DNA of 64,000 nt from Oscillospiraceae bacterium (GCA_017547245.1 JAFYQD010000003.1:186001-250000), one strand, 5' to 3'. Shown: positions 44,460-53,868, counted from the stretch's first letter. A program made the numbers and translations. The notes: generated by a model not told the origin, from the sequence alone.

Positions 44460-45521
44460 ATGAGCATCACGGTAGTTAACAAACCGGTAACCCCCCTGGC
44501 CAACACTGCCAACTATACCGTTCCTGAAGCCAATGCTGATCTGGTTGTCAAGGACAAAAAGATCCTGAAGAACAAGAAGCTTCTGCAGGAAATGATGGAA
44601 CAGATGATGGTCGTTCGTAAGTTTGAAGAAAGAGTATTCCAGCTGTTTGCACAGGGTCTGGTACACGGCACCACCCATCTGGGCATCGGCGAAGAAGCCA
44701 CCGGCGTTGGTGTTGGTCTGGCTCTGACCGAAGACGACTACATGCTGGCTACCCACCGTGGCCATGGCCAGGCTATTGGCAAGGGCTGCGACGTCAACCT
44801 GATGATGGCTGAAATTCTGGCCAAGCAGGCCGGTATGAACAACGGCCGCGGCGGTTCTATGCATATCGCTGACTTTAACAAGGGCATCCTGGGTGCCAAC
44901 GGCATTCTGGGCGCCAACGCTCCTCTGGCTTGCGGCGCTGCTTTCACCTGCAAGCAGAAGAAGCTGGACCGCGTTTGCGTTGCTTTCTTTGGCGACGGCG
45001 CATCCAACGAAGGTGCTGTTCACGAGGCCATGAACCTGGCTGCTGCCTGGGATCTGCCCGTAATTTTTGCACTGGTAAACAACAACTATGGTATGTCTAC
45101 CCCCCTGTACAAGGTAGTTAAGGAAATGGACCTGACCAAGCGTGCCCTGGGTTACGGCATGAAGTCCATCGAAGTTGACGGCAACGACGTTATCGCCTGC
45201 TACGAAGCCACTGTTGAAGCCCGTAAGCATGCTGTAGAAAACGGCCCCGTTCTGATGGTAATGCATACCTATCGTACTTCCGGTCACTCCAAGAGCGACG
45301 GCAACCTCTACCGTTCCAAGGAAGAAATTGCCGAGTGGAAGGAACGCTGCCCCATCCAGCGTATGAAGGCTTTCGCACTGAAGAACAAGATCTTCACCGA
45401 AGCTGAAATCGACGCTATGGAAGCTAAGACCACTGACATTCTCGACAAGGCTGTTGAATTCGGTAAGGCTGCTCCCGAACCCGATGTTGCCAACGTTCTC
45501 GACAATGTCTTTGCTGACTAA
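44460..45521 (+). CDS. acoA: TPP-dependent dehydrogenase E1 alpha (acetoin/pyruvate type)
   Basis: 353 residues. GDGASNEGAVHEAMNLAAAW (from about residue 178) to VNN is the TPP/Mg motif. The THRGHGQAIGKGCD and GRGGSMHIAD stretches are E1 alpha hallmarks. With E1 beta it decarboxylates a 2-oxo substrate or acetoin and passes the acyl group to E2 lipoate. The type (acetoin, pyruvate or branched) cannot be fixed. It has AAAGGAGAG and a -10 TATAAT at 44419-44424. First gene of a four-gene complex. Confidence 0.9.
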   Translation: MSITVVNKPVTPLANTANYTVPEANADLVVKDKKILKNKKLLQEMMEQMMVVRKFEERVFQLFAQGLVHGTTHLGIGEEATGVGVGLALTEDDYMLATHRGHGQAIGKGCDVNLMMAEILAKQAGMNNGRGGSMHIADFNKGILGANGILGANAPLACGAAFTCKQKKLDRVCVAFFGDGASNEGAVHEAMNLAAAWDLPVIFALVNNNYGMSTPLYKVVKEMDLTKRALGYGMKSIEVDGNDVIACYEATVEARKHAVENGPVLMVMHTYRTSGHSKSDGNLYRSKEEIAEWKERCPIQRMKAFALKNKIFTEAEIDAMEAKTTDILDKAVEFGKAAPEPDVANVLDNVFAD

Positions 45522-45546
45522 TTAAGGAGTAAAGGAGGAAATTATC

Positions 45547-46527
45547 ATGGCAAGAGAAATTACTTATGCCGAAGCTATTAAAGAAGCAATGAGTGAAGAA
45601 ATGCGTCGTGACGAAAACGTATTCTTCATTGGCGAAGATATCGGCCTGTACTGCGGCGCCTTTGGCGTTTCCAAGGGCATGGTACAGGAATTCGGTGAGG
45701 AACGCGTTATCGACGCTCCTATCTCCGAAACCGCTCAGATGGGTGTTGCCATCGGTGCTGCTATCACCGGTATGCGTCCCATCATCGAGCTGATGTTCTC
45801 TGACTTTATGGCCGTTTGCTACGACCAGATCATCAACCAGGCTGCCAAGATGCACTATATGTTCGGCGGCAAGGTTAACGTTCCCCTGGTTCTGCGTCTG
45901 CCCGCCGGCGGCGGCACCGGTGCTGCTGCTCAGCACTCCCAGTCTCTGGAAAACATGTACTGCCATGTTCCCGGCCTGAAGGTTGTTGCTCCCAGCACTC
46001 CTTATGACGCAAAGGGCCTGTTGAAGACCGCTATCCGCGACAACAACCCTGTTGTTTTCGTAGAATCCAAGCTGCTGTACCGCAAGGCTAAGGGCGAAGT
46101 ACCCGAAGAAGAATATACCATTCCTCTGGGCGTAGCCGATGTTAAGCGCGAAGGCACCGATCTGGTTATCATCACCTACAGCCGCTGCGTACAGATGGCT
46201 CTGCAGGTTGCTGAAAAGCTGGAAAAGGAAGGCAAGAGCATCGAAGTTCTGGACCTGCGTTCTCTGGTTCCCCTGGATACCGAAGCTATCATCAAGTCTG
46301 TTAAGAAGTGCAAGAAGGTAGTTGTAATGCACGAAGCTGTTGAATTCGGCGGCTTTGGCGGCGAAATCGTTTCCACCATCACCGGCAGCGACGCTTTCTT
46401 CTACCTGGACGCTCCCATCAAGCGTGTTGGCTCCATGGCTTGCCCCATGCCCTTCAACCCCAAGCTGGAAAACGAAGCTCTGCCCAACGTTGCTCGTCTC
46501 GAAGCAACCGTTCGCGAAATTCTGTAA
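45547..46527 (+). CDS. acoB: TPP-dependent dehydrogenase E1 beta
   Basis: 326 residues, the usual length, following after AAAGGAGGAA. Key blocks: FIGEDIGLYCGAFGVSKGM, RVIDAPISETAQMGVAIGAA and GGGTGAAAQHSQSLE. It forms the heterotetramer with E1 alpha. The C-terminal transketolase-type domain has SIEVLDLRSLVPLDTEAI. Confidence 0.93.
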   Translation: MAREITYAEAIKEAMSEEMRRDENVFFIGEDIGLYCGAFGVSKGMVQEFGEERVIDAPISETAQMGVAIGAAITGMRPIIELMFSDFMAVCYDQIINQAAKMHYMFGGKVNVPLVLRLPAGGGTGAAAQHSQSLENMYCHVPGLKVVAPSTPYDAKGLLKTAIRDNNPVVFVESKLLYRKAKGEVPEEEYTIPLGVADVKREGTDLVIITYSRCVQMALQVAEKLEKEGKSIEVLDLRSLVPLDTEAIIKSVKKCKKVVVMHEAVEFGGFGGEIVSTITGSDAFFYLDAPIKRVGSMACPMPFNPKLENEALPNVARLEATVREIL

Positions 46528-46561
46528 GTCCTGTTAATTTCATAAATGGAGGGTTAATTTA

Positions 46562-47914
46562 ATGGCAACTGCAATTTTTATGCCCAAGAACGGCATGGCC
46601 ATGGAAGAAGGCGTTCTTGTTCGCTGGCTGGTTAAGGAAGGCGACGTAGTTGAACAGGATCAGCCTATCATGGAAATCGAAACCGACAAGATCACCATGG
46701 AAGATATTGCTCCTGCAGCCGGTACCATTCTGGCTCTGTACGCCAAGGATGGCGACACTATCCCCGTACTGGAAACCATGGGTTGGATCGGCGAACCCGG
46801 CGAAAAGGTAGAAGCTCCCAACGCTGCTCCTGCCGGCCCCACCACTCCTGAAGCTGCCGCCGAAAGTGTTGGCGCTCCTTCTGAAGTACTTATGTCCTTC
46901 CCTCCCGAAGAGGAAGCTCCCAAGGCTGCTCCCAACGCTGACGGCGTTATCCTGGCTACTCCTTACGCCAAGAAGCTGGCTGCTGACAAGGGCATCGACC
47001 TGGCCAATGTAACTCCCACCGGCAAGCACGGTGAAATCGTAGGCGCCGACGTTGAAAATGCTCCCACCGGTCCCAAGGCTACTCCCGTTGCCAAGAACAT
47101 CGCTGCCGCCAACGGCATCGACCTGGGCACTGTTGAAGGTTCCGGCTTTAACGGCAAGATCACCAAGGCCGACGTTATGGGTACCATGCATCAGGCAGCT
47201 CCCGCTCCTGTTGTTGTTGACGAAGAAGGCGTTGAAGCCCGCGTCAAGATGTCCGGCATGCGCAAGACCATTGCTCAGCGCATGACCCAGAGCTACTTCG
47301 AAAATCCTGTTGTTACTCAGAACGTATCCGCCGACGTTACCGCTCTGCTGGCTCTGCGTGCTAAGATCAACGAAGGTAAGGAAAAGGCTGACCGCATCTC
47401 CATCAACGATTTCGTTATGAAGGCTTGCGCCATTGCCGTTTCCGAACATCCCCTGGTTCGCACCATCATCGACGGCGACGAACTGGTAACCATGAAGGCT
47501 ACCAACGTTGGTATGGCTGTTGGTTCTGAAGGCGGCCTGATCGTTCCCGTTATCAAGAACGCCGACATGCTGTCCCTGTCCAAGCTGTCTGCTCAGGCCA
47601 AGGATCTGGCTACCCGCGCCCGCAACGGCGGCCTGAAGATGGACGAATACACCGGCAGCACCTTCACCGTATCCAATATGGGTATGTACGAAGTTGACTC
47701 CTTCTCTCCCATCATCAACCAGCCCAACTGCGCCATCATGGGCGTATGCCGCGTACGCGACGAGCTGGCTCTGGTGGACGGCGAAGTGGTTGTTAAGAAG
47801 ATGATGGGCCTGTCCCTGACCTTCGACCACCGCATCCTGGACGGCGTAACTGCCGCTCAGTTCGAACTGCGCATCAAGCAGCTGCTGGAAAACCCCATGG
47901 ATATCCTGCTGTAA
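46562..47914 (+). CDS. acoC: Dihydrolipoamide acyltransferase (E2) with two E3-binding domains
   Basis: 450 residues. Lipoyl domain 1-80 with the lipoylated Lys43 in EIETDKITME. A Pro/Ala-rich linker is followed by two separate peripheral-subunit-binding repeats: LATPYAKKLAADKGIDLANV (about 130-165) and KATPVAKNIAAANGIDLGTV (about 171-207). The catalytic domain at about 222-450 ends with TFDHRILDGV holding the active His and Asp. Most E2s have one E3-binding domain, so the duplication is notable. Confidence 0.92.
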   Translation: MATAIFMPKNGMAMEEGVLVRWLVKEGDVVEQDQPIMEIETDKITMEDIAPAAGTILALYAKDGDTIPVLETMGWIGEPGEKVEAPNAAPAGPTTPEAAAESVGAPSEVLMSFPPEEEAPKAAPNADGVILATPYAKKLAADKGIDLANVTPTGKHGEIVGADVENAPTGPKATPVAKNIAAANGIDLGTVEGSGFNGKITKADVMGTMHQAAPAPVVVDEEGVEARVKMSGMRKTIAQRMTQSYFENPVVTQNVSADVTALLALRAKINEGKEKADRISINDFVMKACAIAVSEHPLVRTIIDGDELVTMKATNVGMAVGSEGGLIVPVIKNADMLSLSKLSAQAKDLATRARNGGLKMDEYTGSTFTVSNMGMYEVDSFSPIINQPNCAIMGVCRVRDELALVDGEVVVKKMMGLSLTFDHRILDGVTAAQFELRIKQLLENPMDILL

Positions 47915-47944
47915 GCTGATAGCGAAAAGTTTTTGAACCACACC

Positions 47945-47973
47945 AAATCCCCCGCCCGGCGGGCGGGGGATTT
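47945..47973 (+). terminator. Hairpin between E2 and E3 genes
   Basis: AATCCCCCGCC/GGCGGGGGATT-type GC-rich stem with loop CGGC-like and a weak T tract. It may lower E3 expression relative to E1-E2. Confidence 0.5.
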
Positions 47974-48007
47974 CCTGTTGAAACATATCGATAAGGAGAG
48001 AAAAAAC

Positions 48008-49393
48008 ATGGCTATGTATGATATCGCAGTAATCGGCGGCGGCCCTGCCGGTTACGTTGCAGCCATCAAGGGCGCCCAGCTGGGCGGCAAGGTCATCCTG
48101 TTTGAAAAGGATGTTGTGGGCGGCACCTGCCTGAACCGTGGCTGCATCCCCACCAAGACCTATGTTATGACTGCCGAATACATCGAACACATCAAGGGCG
48201 GCGCTGCCCGCGGCATCATCAACAACCCCGAAACTTCCGTTAACATGGAACAGGTTGTTAAGTACAAGGCCGGCGTTGTTAAGCAGCTGACCGACGGCGT
48301 AGCCGCTCTGCTGCGCTCCAACGGCGTTGATGTTGTAAAGGGCGTTGCCAAGATGGTTGGCGAAACCAAGATTGAATGCAACGGCACCGTTTACGAAGCC
48401 AAGAACACCCTGCTGTGCGGTGGTTCCAAGGCTGGCATCATTCCTTTCCCCGGCGTTGAAAACAAGAACGTTGTTACCTCCGACGGCATCCTGGAACTGA
48501 CCGAACTGCCCAAGAAGCTGGTTATCATCGGCGGCGGCGTTATCGGCTGTGAAGTAGCTACCGCTTTTGCCAACTTTGGCAGCGAAGTTACCATCGTTGA
48601 AATGATGCCTCGTCTGGTTGCCATGATGGACGAAGAAATCTCTAAGGGCATCGAAAAGAGCCTGAAGAAGATGGGCGTTAAGATCCTGTGCAACTACAAG
48701 GTTGAAGAGATCAAGGACGAAGCCGGCAAGACCTTTGTTGTTGCCAACGGCGAAAAGCTGGAAGCTTCCAAGATCCTGCTCTCCATCGGCCGTGTAGCTG
48801 ACCTGGAATGCCTGGGCACCCTGGCCGACCGCATCAAGCAGGAACGCGGCAAGGTTGTTGTTGACGAATACATGCGCACCAGCATTCCCAACATCTACGC
48901 CCCCGGCGACATCAACGGCCGCATCATGCTGGCTCACCCCGCTTTCAAGATGGGCGAAGCCGCTGCAGCCTGCTGCATGGGCAAGAATGTTAAGGCTGAT
49001 CTGTCCAAGGTTCCCAGCTGTATCTACACTCTGCCCGGTGCTGCTTCCTGCGGTCTGACCGAAGCTCAGGCTAAGGAACAGTACGGCGCCGATGTTATGG
49101 TCGGTCGCTTCCCCTTCAATGGCAACGGTCGTGCTCTGGCCTCCGGCGCCGGTGAAGGTTTTGTAAAGGTTATTGCCGAAAAGAAGTACGGCGAAATCCT
49201 GGGTGTTCACATGTTCGGCGGCGACGCCACCGAAATGATCAGCGAAGCTTCCTCTCTGATGGCTATGGAAATTACCGTCAACGAAGTTGCTGACATCATC
49301 CATTCTCACCCCACCTTCTCGGAAGCTTTCATGGAAGCCTGCGCCGATGCTCTGGGCGAATGCATCCATCTGCCTGCCAAGAAAAAGAAGTAA
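48008..49393 (+). CDS. lpdA: Dihydrolipoyl dehydrogenase (E3)
   Basis: 461 residues from the ATG after AAGGAGAG. FAD site VIGGGPAGYVAA at about 8-19, redox disulfide GGTCLNRGCIP (Cys41, Cys46), and the C-terminal HSHPTFSEAFME. It reoxidises lipoamide of E2 with NAD. It has no N-terminal lipoyl domain, the simple form. Preceded by a hairpin and followed by a GC-rich palindrome. Confidence 0.94.
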   Translation: MAMYDIAVIGGGPAGYVAAIKGAQLGGKVILFEKDVVGGTCLNRGCIPTKTYVMTAEYIEHIKGGAARGIINNPETSVNMEQVVKYKAGVVKQLTDGVAALLRSNGVDVVKGVAKMVGETKIECNGTVYEAKNTLLCGGSKAGIIPFPGVENKNVVTSDGILELTELPKKLVIIGGGVIGCEVATAFANFGSEVTIVEMMPRLVAMMDEEISKGIEKSLKKMGVKILCNYKVEEIKDEAGKTFVVANGEKLEASKILLSIGRVADLECLGTLADRIKQERGKVVVDEYMRTSIPNIYAPGDINGRIMLAHPAFKMGEAAAACCMGKNVKADLSKVPSCIYTLPGAASCGLTEAQAKEQYGADVMVGRFPFNGNGRALASGAGEGFVKVIAEKKYGEILGVHMFGGDATEMISEASSLMAMEITVNEVADIIHSHPTFSEAFMEACADALGECIHLPAKKKK

Positions 49394-49410
49394 GAAATTT
49401 TCTTCTGTTC

Positions 49411-49433
49411 TGCCCCACCGCTGCGGTGGGGCA
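49411..49433 (+). terminator. GC-rich hairpin after the E3 gene
   Basis: TGCCCCACCG/CGGTGGGGCA with loop CTG but no T-run; a weak or Rho-assisted stop, or a processing signal. Confidence 0.4.
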
Positions 49434-49481
49434 GGGCAGTAGCCTTTGGGATACGATCACAATCAGATTGGAGTGAACCAC

Positions 49482-50447
49482 ATGCCGATCGGTGCAGAAC
49501 AACGCTATTACCTGAAGCTGAAAGCCGTATACTATTATTACGAAAAGGACTACACCCAGACCGAGATCGCTCAGATGCTCAATGTTTCCCGCATTACCCT
49601 TGGCAAACTGCTGAAGGAAGCCCGGGAAGAGGGTATGGTCAAGATCGATATTGTGGACCAGCGCAATGTAAAGCAGCTGCTGGAGCTTGAATCCCGTCTG
49701 CGTGACCGTTTCCAGCTGACCGACGTTAAGGTGGTTGACTGTGTGGAAAATGACCGCAAAGAGATCACCCGTAAAATTGCCATGGCGGCAGCACGTTATG
49801 TCGAACACATTCTGCGCCCCAACACCAAGGTTGGCATCGCATGGGGCCACACCCTTGAAATGATGGTGGACTTCCTCAACGAAAACCGCAATGTTTCGGG
49901 TCTGGAAGTGGTTACCCTGTTGGGTGGCGCCAGCACTGCTGATTCCATGATCCAGCCCAACATTCTGGCTCATCGCCTTATCCAGAAATACGGCGGACAG
50001 GGTTACATCATTAACGCACCCTATCTTTGCCAAAGCGAAGAGCTCTGCAAGGCCATCAAGCAGGAGCCCCACATTGCCGATGCTTTGGAACGCAGCAAGA
50101 ACACCGATATGACCCTGATCGGCATCGGTGAATGCCCCGACCTGGAGGCAGGCTACGATTCCAACTATCGCTACAGCTCAGAAACCATCCACGAACTGCT
50201 GGAAAACCACGCAGTGGGTGATATATGCGCAAACTTCTTCGACATCAACGGCAACCCCTGCAAATCTTCGGTTTACAACAAGGTTATTTCCATCAATCTG
50301 GCCGACCTTCATCAGCATAAAAAGGTCATTGCAGCCAGCGGCGGCCCCAACAAGCACGAATCGGTGCTGGGTGCCCTGCGCGGCGGCTATATCGATGTGC
50401 TTATCACCGATAAGTTTACGGCCGAAGCTGTACTGGCACACCGTTGA
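49482..50447 (+). CDS. SorC-family sugar-binding transcriptional regulator
   Basis: 321 residues from the ATG at 49482 with TTGGAG nearby. HTH at about 24-46 (YTQTEIAQMLNVSRITLGKL). The effector domain has GLEVVTLLGGAS and CANFFDINGNPCKSSVYNKV, typical of SorC/DeoR regulators that sense a phosphorylated sugar. It follows the dehydrogenase genes and may regulate them or a nearby sugar operon. Ends before a good terminator. Confidence 0.85.
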   Translation: MPIGAEQRYYLKLKAVYYYYEKDYTQTEIAQMLNVSRITLGKLLKEAREEGMVKIDIVDQRNVKQLLELESRLRDRFQLTDVKVVDCVENDRKEITRKIAMAAARYVEHILRPNTKVGIAWGHTLEMMVDFLNENRNVSGLEVVTLLGGASTADSMIQPNILAHRLIQKYGGQGYIINAPYLCQSEELCKAIKQEPHIADALERSKNTDMTLIGIGECPDLEAGYDSNYRYSSETIHELLENHAVGDICANFFDINGNPCKSSVYNKVISINLADLHQHKKVIAASGGPNKHESVLGALRGGYIDVLITDKFTAEAVLAHR

Positions 50448-50466
50448 GCCTTACATACGAAAATAC

Positions 50467-50500
50467 CGCGCTGTTTCTTTGAAGAAACAGCGCGTTTCTT
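50467..50500 (+). terminator. Terminator after the SorC gene
   Basis: CGCGCTGTTTC/GAAACAGCGCG stem with loop TTTGAA and TTTCTTTT. Confidence 0.85.
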
Positions 50501-50535
50501 TTGCGGTGTTCCGGCAATGTTTTTTGCCGGAATGG

Positions 50536-50564
50536 TTGAGTTTTTTTGTAAAATAGGGTATACT
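50536..50564 (+). promoter_or_regulatory. Promoter of the SRP RNA gene
   Basis: TTGAGT and TATACT with 17-base spacing, 7 bases before the RNA start. Confidence 0.7.
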
Positions 50565-50570
50565 GAATTG

Positions 50571-50720
50571 GTGACAGGGCCGAGGCTCTGTTATGCGGAT
50601 GCGCGGGCCCTGTGCGACAAGACGTCGTGAACCATGTCAGGCGGGGAACCGAGCAGCATTAAGCGGCCTATTGTGCGCCGCAGCAAGCCTGTTCGTCCGC
50701 ATAACAGAACACCGGCCCTC
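50571..50720 (+). ncRNA. ffs: Signal recognition particle RNA (4.5S-like, short form)
   Basis: A 150-base RNA between sorC and dnaX, the usual bacterial place. The ends pair: CTGTTATGCGGA near 50587 with TCCGCATAACAG near 50696, and GGGCCG with CGGCCC outside. The tip holds the conserved domain IV features GTGAACCATGTCAGG, GGGGAACCGAGCAGCA and TTAAGC. It lacks the extra Alu part of the 270-base Bacillus form. It pairs with Ffh to target membrane proteins. Confidence 0.85.
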
Positions 50721-50755
50721 ATTTTCCAAATTGGCGCAGAAAGGATGGAGGCTAT

Positions 50756-52357
50756 ATGCATCAGGCTCTTTACAGAATATGGCGACCCGGCATTTTTGAT
50801 GATGTGGTGGGGCAGGAGCATATTACCACCACCCTCAAGAATGAGATTGCTGCCGGCCGTCCCGCACATGCCTATCTGTTTATCGGCAGCCGCGGCACCG
50901 GCAAAACCACCTGCGCCCGCATTGTGGCCAAGGCGGTCAACTGCCTTGATGCCCAAAACGGCAATCCCTGCGGACAGTGCGAAATGTGCCGCGGCATCGA
51001 CAACGGCTCGTTGGTGGATGTGGTGGAAATTGACGCAGCGTCCAACAACGGTGTAGATAATATCCGTGACCTGCGCGAAGAGGCCAACTTTTTGCCCAAC
51101 GCAGCCAAATACCGTGTATACATCATCGACGAAGTGCATATGCTGTCGGTTTCGGCCTTTAACGCACTGCTTAAGATTCTGGAAGAACCCCCTTCCCATG
51201 TGCTGTTTGTGCTGGCCACCACCGAAGTGCACAAGGTCCCGGCAACCATTCTTTCCCGCTGCCAGCGCTTTGACTTCCGCCGCATCGACAGCGGTGTTAT
51301 CGCCGGTCGTCTGCAGCAGGTGGCCGAAGGGGAAGGCTTCCGTCTGGATGAAGATGCAGCCATGCTCATCGCCCGTATGGCCGATGGCGGCATGCGTGAT
51401 GCTCTTTCCATCATGGATCTGTGCTCTTCCTACAATCGTGACATTACTGTGGATACGGTCAGCCAGGCTACCGGTCTGGTGGCTCAGGACTATCTGTTCA
51501 AGCTGGCCGAAGCTGCCCATGCCCGCAACACCGGCGAATTTTTGGAACTGGTGGGACAGGCGGGCCAAAGCTATGTGGAATACGACCGCCTGTGCGAACA
51601 GCTGATCGGTCATTACCGTAACTTGATGGTGGCCAAATCCTCTAAAAAACCCGAAGATCTGATTGTCTGCCTGCCTGAAGTGCTGGAGCAGTATAAGGAA
51701 CAGGCACGGCGTTTTCCGGTGGCCGAAATTCTGCAGACTCTTACCATTCTGCAGGAAACCTTGGGCGCCATGACCCGAACCACCTACCGCCGCACCGAGC
51801 TGGAAATGGCCGCTGTGCGCATTTGTGAACTGCGTGGCCAGACCGCTGCGGCAGAAATTGCCGATACCTCAATGCTGGAAGGCCGTCTGGCTGCTTTGGA
51901 ACAGCGTTTGGTTTCGGGTGCAGCTGTGGCGGCAAAGCCTGTGCAGCAAGAGGTCAAAGCCCCTGCAGCACCACCCAAGGCCGAGCCTGCCCCAAAGCCG
52001 GCAGCCGCAGCCGATGCTGCGGTAACTCCCTTTGCCGAGTGGCCTCAGGTGCTTACCGTACTCAGCAAAACCAACATTCCCCTCAGCGGTTTTCTGGTCA
52101 GCAGCCGTGCCTATTTTCAGGGTAACCGTGTGCTGATTGACTGCCGCAACAGCATGTTCCTTGACCTGGTGCGCAACAACCAAAAGGCCAAGGATGACCT
52201 GAAAAAGGCCATAGCTCAGGTAACGGGTCAAAACTACGGCATCGGCCCCTACAATGGCGGCGCCGCAGCCGAAGAAAATACACAGGAACCTACCAACCCC
52301 GTGGACGCTTTGCTCAGCAATGCCAAAGCGGCGGGCATCCCCATAGAGGTTAAATGA
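50756..52357 (+). CDS. dnaX: DNA polymerase III subunit gamma/tau
   Basis: 533 residues after AAGGATGGAGG. Walker A GSRGTGKTT at about 44-52, a zinc module CLDAQNGNPCGQCEMCRG at about 63-80, Walker B YIIDEVHML, sensor SRCQRFDFRR, then an Ala/Pro-rich linker and C-terminal domain. It is the clamp loader motor. The position after SRP RNA and before ybaB-recR is the standard bacterial order. Confidence 0.96.
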   Translation: MHQALYRIWRPGIFDDVVGQEHITTTLKNEIAAGRPAHAYLFIGSRGTGKTTCARIVAKAVNCLDAQNGNPCGQCEMCRGIDNGSLVDVVEIDAASNNGVDNIRDLREEANFLPNAAKYRVYIIDEVHMLSVSAFNALLKILEEPPSHVLFVLATTEVHKVPATILSRCQRFDFRRIDSGVIAGRLQQVAEGEGFRLDEDAAMLIARMADGGMRDALSIMDLCSSYNRDITVDTVSQATGLVAQDYLFKLAEAAHARNTGEFLELVGQAGQSYVEYDRLCEQLIGHYRNLMVAKSSKKPEDLIVCLPEVLEQYKEQARRFPVAEILQTLTILQETLGAMTRTTYRRTELEMAAVRICELRGQTAAAEIADTSMLEGRLAALEQRLVSGAAVAAKPVQQEVKAPAAPPKAEPAPKPAAAADAAVTPFAEWPQVLTVLSKTNIPLSGFLVSSRAYFQGNRVLIDCRNSMFLDLVRNNQKAKDDLKKAIAQVTGQNYGIGPYNGGAAAEENTQEPTNPVDALLSNAKAAGIPIEVK

Positions 52358-52372
52358 CAGGAGGAAAAAACT

Positions 52373-52720
52373 ATGAAAGCAAGACTTCCCGCAGGTTACG
52401 GCGGTGGCGGCATGGGCAACATGCAGCAGATGCTCCGTCAGGCTCAGAAAATGCAGGAGGCTATGGCTGAAAAGCAGGCCGAACTGGAAGAAAAGGAATA
52501 CACCACCACTGCCGGCGGCGGTGTGGTTGAAGTGACCATCAATGGCAAAAAGGAAATTACTTCCCTGAACCTGAAGCCCGAAATCGTTGATCCCGACGAT
52601 GTAGAAATGCTGCAGGATCTGGTGATGGCTGCCGTAAACGAAGCCATCCGTACTGTGGAAGATACCAGCTCTGCCGAAATGAGCAAAATCACCGGCAGCA
52701 TGAATATGCCCGGACTGTAA
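52373..52720 (+). CDS. ybaB: YbaB/EbfC nucleoid-associated protein
   Basis: 115 residues after AGGAGGAAAAA. Has GGMGNMQQMLRQAQKMQEAM, the amphipathic first helix, and EITSLNLKPEIVDPDDVEML, the hallmark middle. It forms a tweezer-like DNA-binding dimer. Between dnaX and recR, as usual. Confidence 0.95.
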   Translation: MKARLPAGYGGGGMGNMQQMLRQAQKMQEAMAEKQAELEEKEYTTTAGGGVVEVTINGKKEITSLNLKPEIVDPDDVEMLQDLVMAAVNEAIRTVEDTSSAEMSKITGSMNMPGL

Positions 52721-52773
52721 TTTATACAAAATAAATTACGAATAGTATAATTTGACACAGAGGAGAACGACCC

Positions 52774-53373
52774 ATGGCCTACAGCGTACTCCCTTTGACC
52801 AGATTGATCGAACAGTTTGAAAAGCTTCCCGGCGTGGGGCGCAAAGGTGCCCAGCGTCTGGCTTTTCATGTTTTGGGTCTGCCCAAAGAAAAGGCAGTGG
52901 ATTTTGCCAACGCCATTCTGGAAGCACACGAAAAAATTAAAAAGTGTACTGTCTGCCAGAACCTGACCGATGCCGAGCTTTGCCCCGTATGCATGGATGG
53001 CGGACGGGATAAGGGTGTCATCTGCGTGGTGGAAGACCCCCGTGATGTCATCGCCTTTGAGCGTACCCGTGAGTACAAGGGCGTGTACCATGTGCTCCAT
53101 GGTCTCATTTCCCCCATGGAGGGCATCGGCCCCGAACAGCTGACTATCAAGGAACTGATTGCCCGTCTGGGCGACGGGGAAGTGCGTGAGGTTATCATGG
53201 CTACCAATCCTACCGTAGAAGGGGAAGCCACCGCCATGTATCTGGCCCGTCTGATCAAGCCCATGGACATCAAGGTGACCCGTTTGGCCTACGGCATTCC
53301 CGTGGGCGGAAATCTGGAGTATGCCGACGAAGTTACCCTTTACCGCGCATTGGAAGGACGCAGCGAACTGTAA
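52774..53373 (+). CDS. recR: Recombination protein RecR
   Basis: 199 residues. Hh[16 protein letters not shown] at about 18-32, zinc Cys58/61/70/73 ([16 protein letters not shown]), Toprim from about residue 80 ([16 protein letters not shown]) and [15 protein letters not shown] at the end. Works with RecO at gaps. Confidence 0.97.
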   Translation: MAYSVLPLTRLIEQFEKLPGVGRKGAQRLAFHVLGLPKEKAVDFANAILEAHEKIKKCTVCQNLTDAELCPVCMDGGRDKGVICVVEDPRDVIAFERTREYKGVYHVLHGLISPMEGIGPEQLTIKELIARLGDGEVREVIMATNPTVEGEATAMYLARLIKPMDIKVTRLAYGIPVGGNLEYADEVTLYRALEGRSEL

Positions 53374-53394
53374 GTTCCGTTGGGAGGAATGGTC

Positions 53395-53805
53395 TTGAAG
53401 AATAAGCTGACCGAACTGGTCAAGGCTGCAAAATTTGCCCTGGTTGGGGTGGCCAACACCCTTATCGATTACGGCGTGTTTGCATTGTTGGCTCAGGTGC
53501 TGGGGGTCAATGTCTACCTTTCCCAGGTCGTTGGATACTCCTGCGGCATCCTCAACAGCTATATTTTCAACCGCAGCTGGACCTTCCGCTCACAAAGCCG
53601 TTTCTTCAGTCCCACTTTGGTGCGCTTCTTGGTGCTCAATCTGAGCATGTTGGCACTTTCTACCGGTCTGCTTGCGCTGTTTTTGCAGTTTGGGTTGAGC
53701 AAGCTGGTGGCCAAAGCCTGCACCGTGGTCGTTACCATGGCAGTTGGATTTGTGGTCAACCGCCTGTGGGTTTTTCGTGCAGACAATGCGACAAAGGATG
53801 CTTGA
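53395..53805 (+). CDS. GtrA-family membrane protein
   Basis: 136 residues, started at a TTG 7 bases after GGGAGG; an ATG at 53389 is too close to the RBS. Four membrane helices, with FALVGVANTLIDYGVFALLA, YSCGILNSYIFNRSWTF and FVVNRLWVF, all typical of GtrA-like proteins in polysaccharide or lipid-linked sugar export. Its last bases carry the smpB promoter. Confidence 0.88.
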   Translation: MKNKLTELVKAAKFALVGVANTLIDYGVFALLAQVLGVNVYLSQVVGYSCGILNSYIFNRSWTFRSQSRFFSPTLVRFLVLNLSMLALSTGLLALFLQFGLSKLVAKACTVVVTMAVGFVVNRLWVFRADNATKDA

Positions 53806-53831
53806 CACGGGCATCAGGTGTACTATATAAT
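53802..53831 (+). promoter_or_regulatory. Promoter of smpB
   Basis: TTGACA (53802-53807), 18 bases, TATAAT (53826-53831): nearly consensus. It overlaps the gtrA stop. Confidence 0.75.
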
Positions 53832-53868
53832 CAATATCCCATCAGGACAGAAAGGCAGGTGAGCAGCT

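Noticed and set aside
46559-49369. Very long leftward open frame opposite the E2 and E3 genes
   Set aside because: It mirrors the strongly biased codons of the real genes on the plus strand; no RBS or domain supports it. Similar mirrored frames at 25490-28309 and 5331-7445 were dropped for the same reason.
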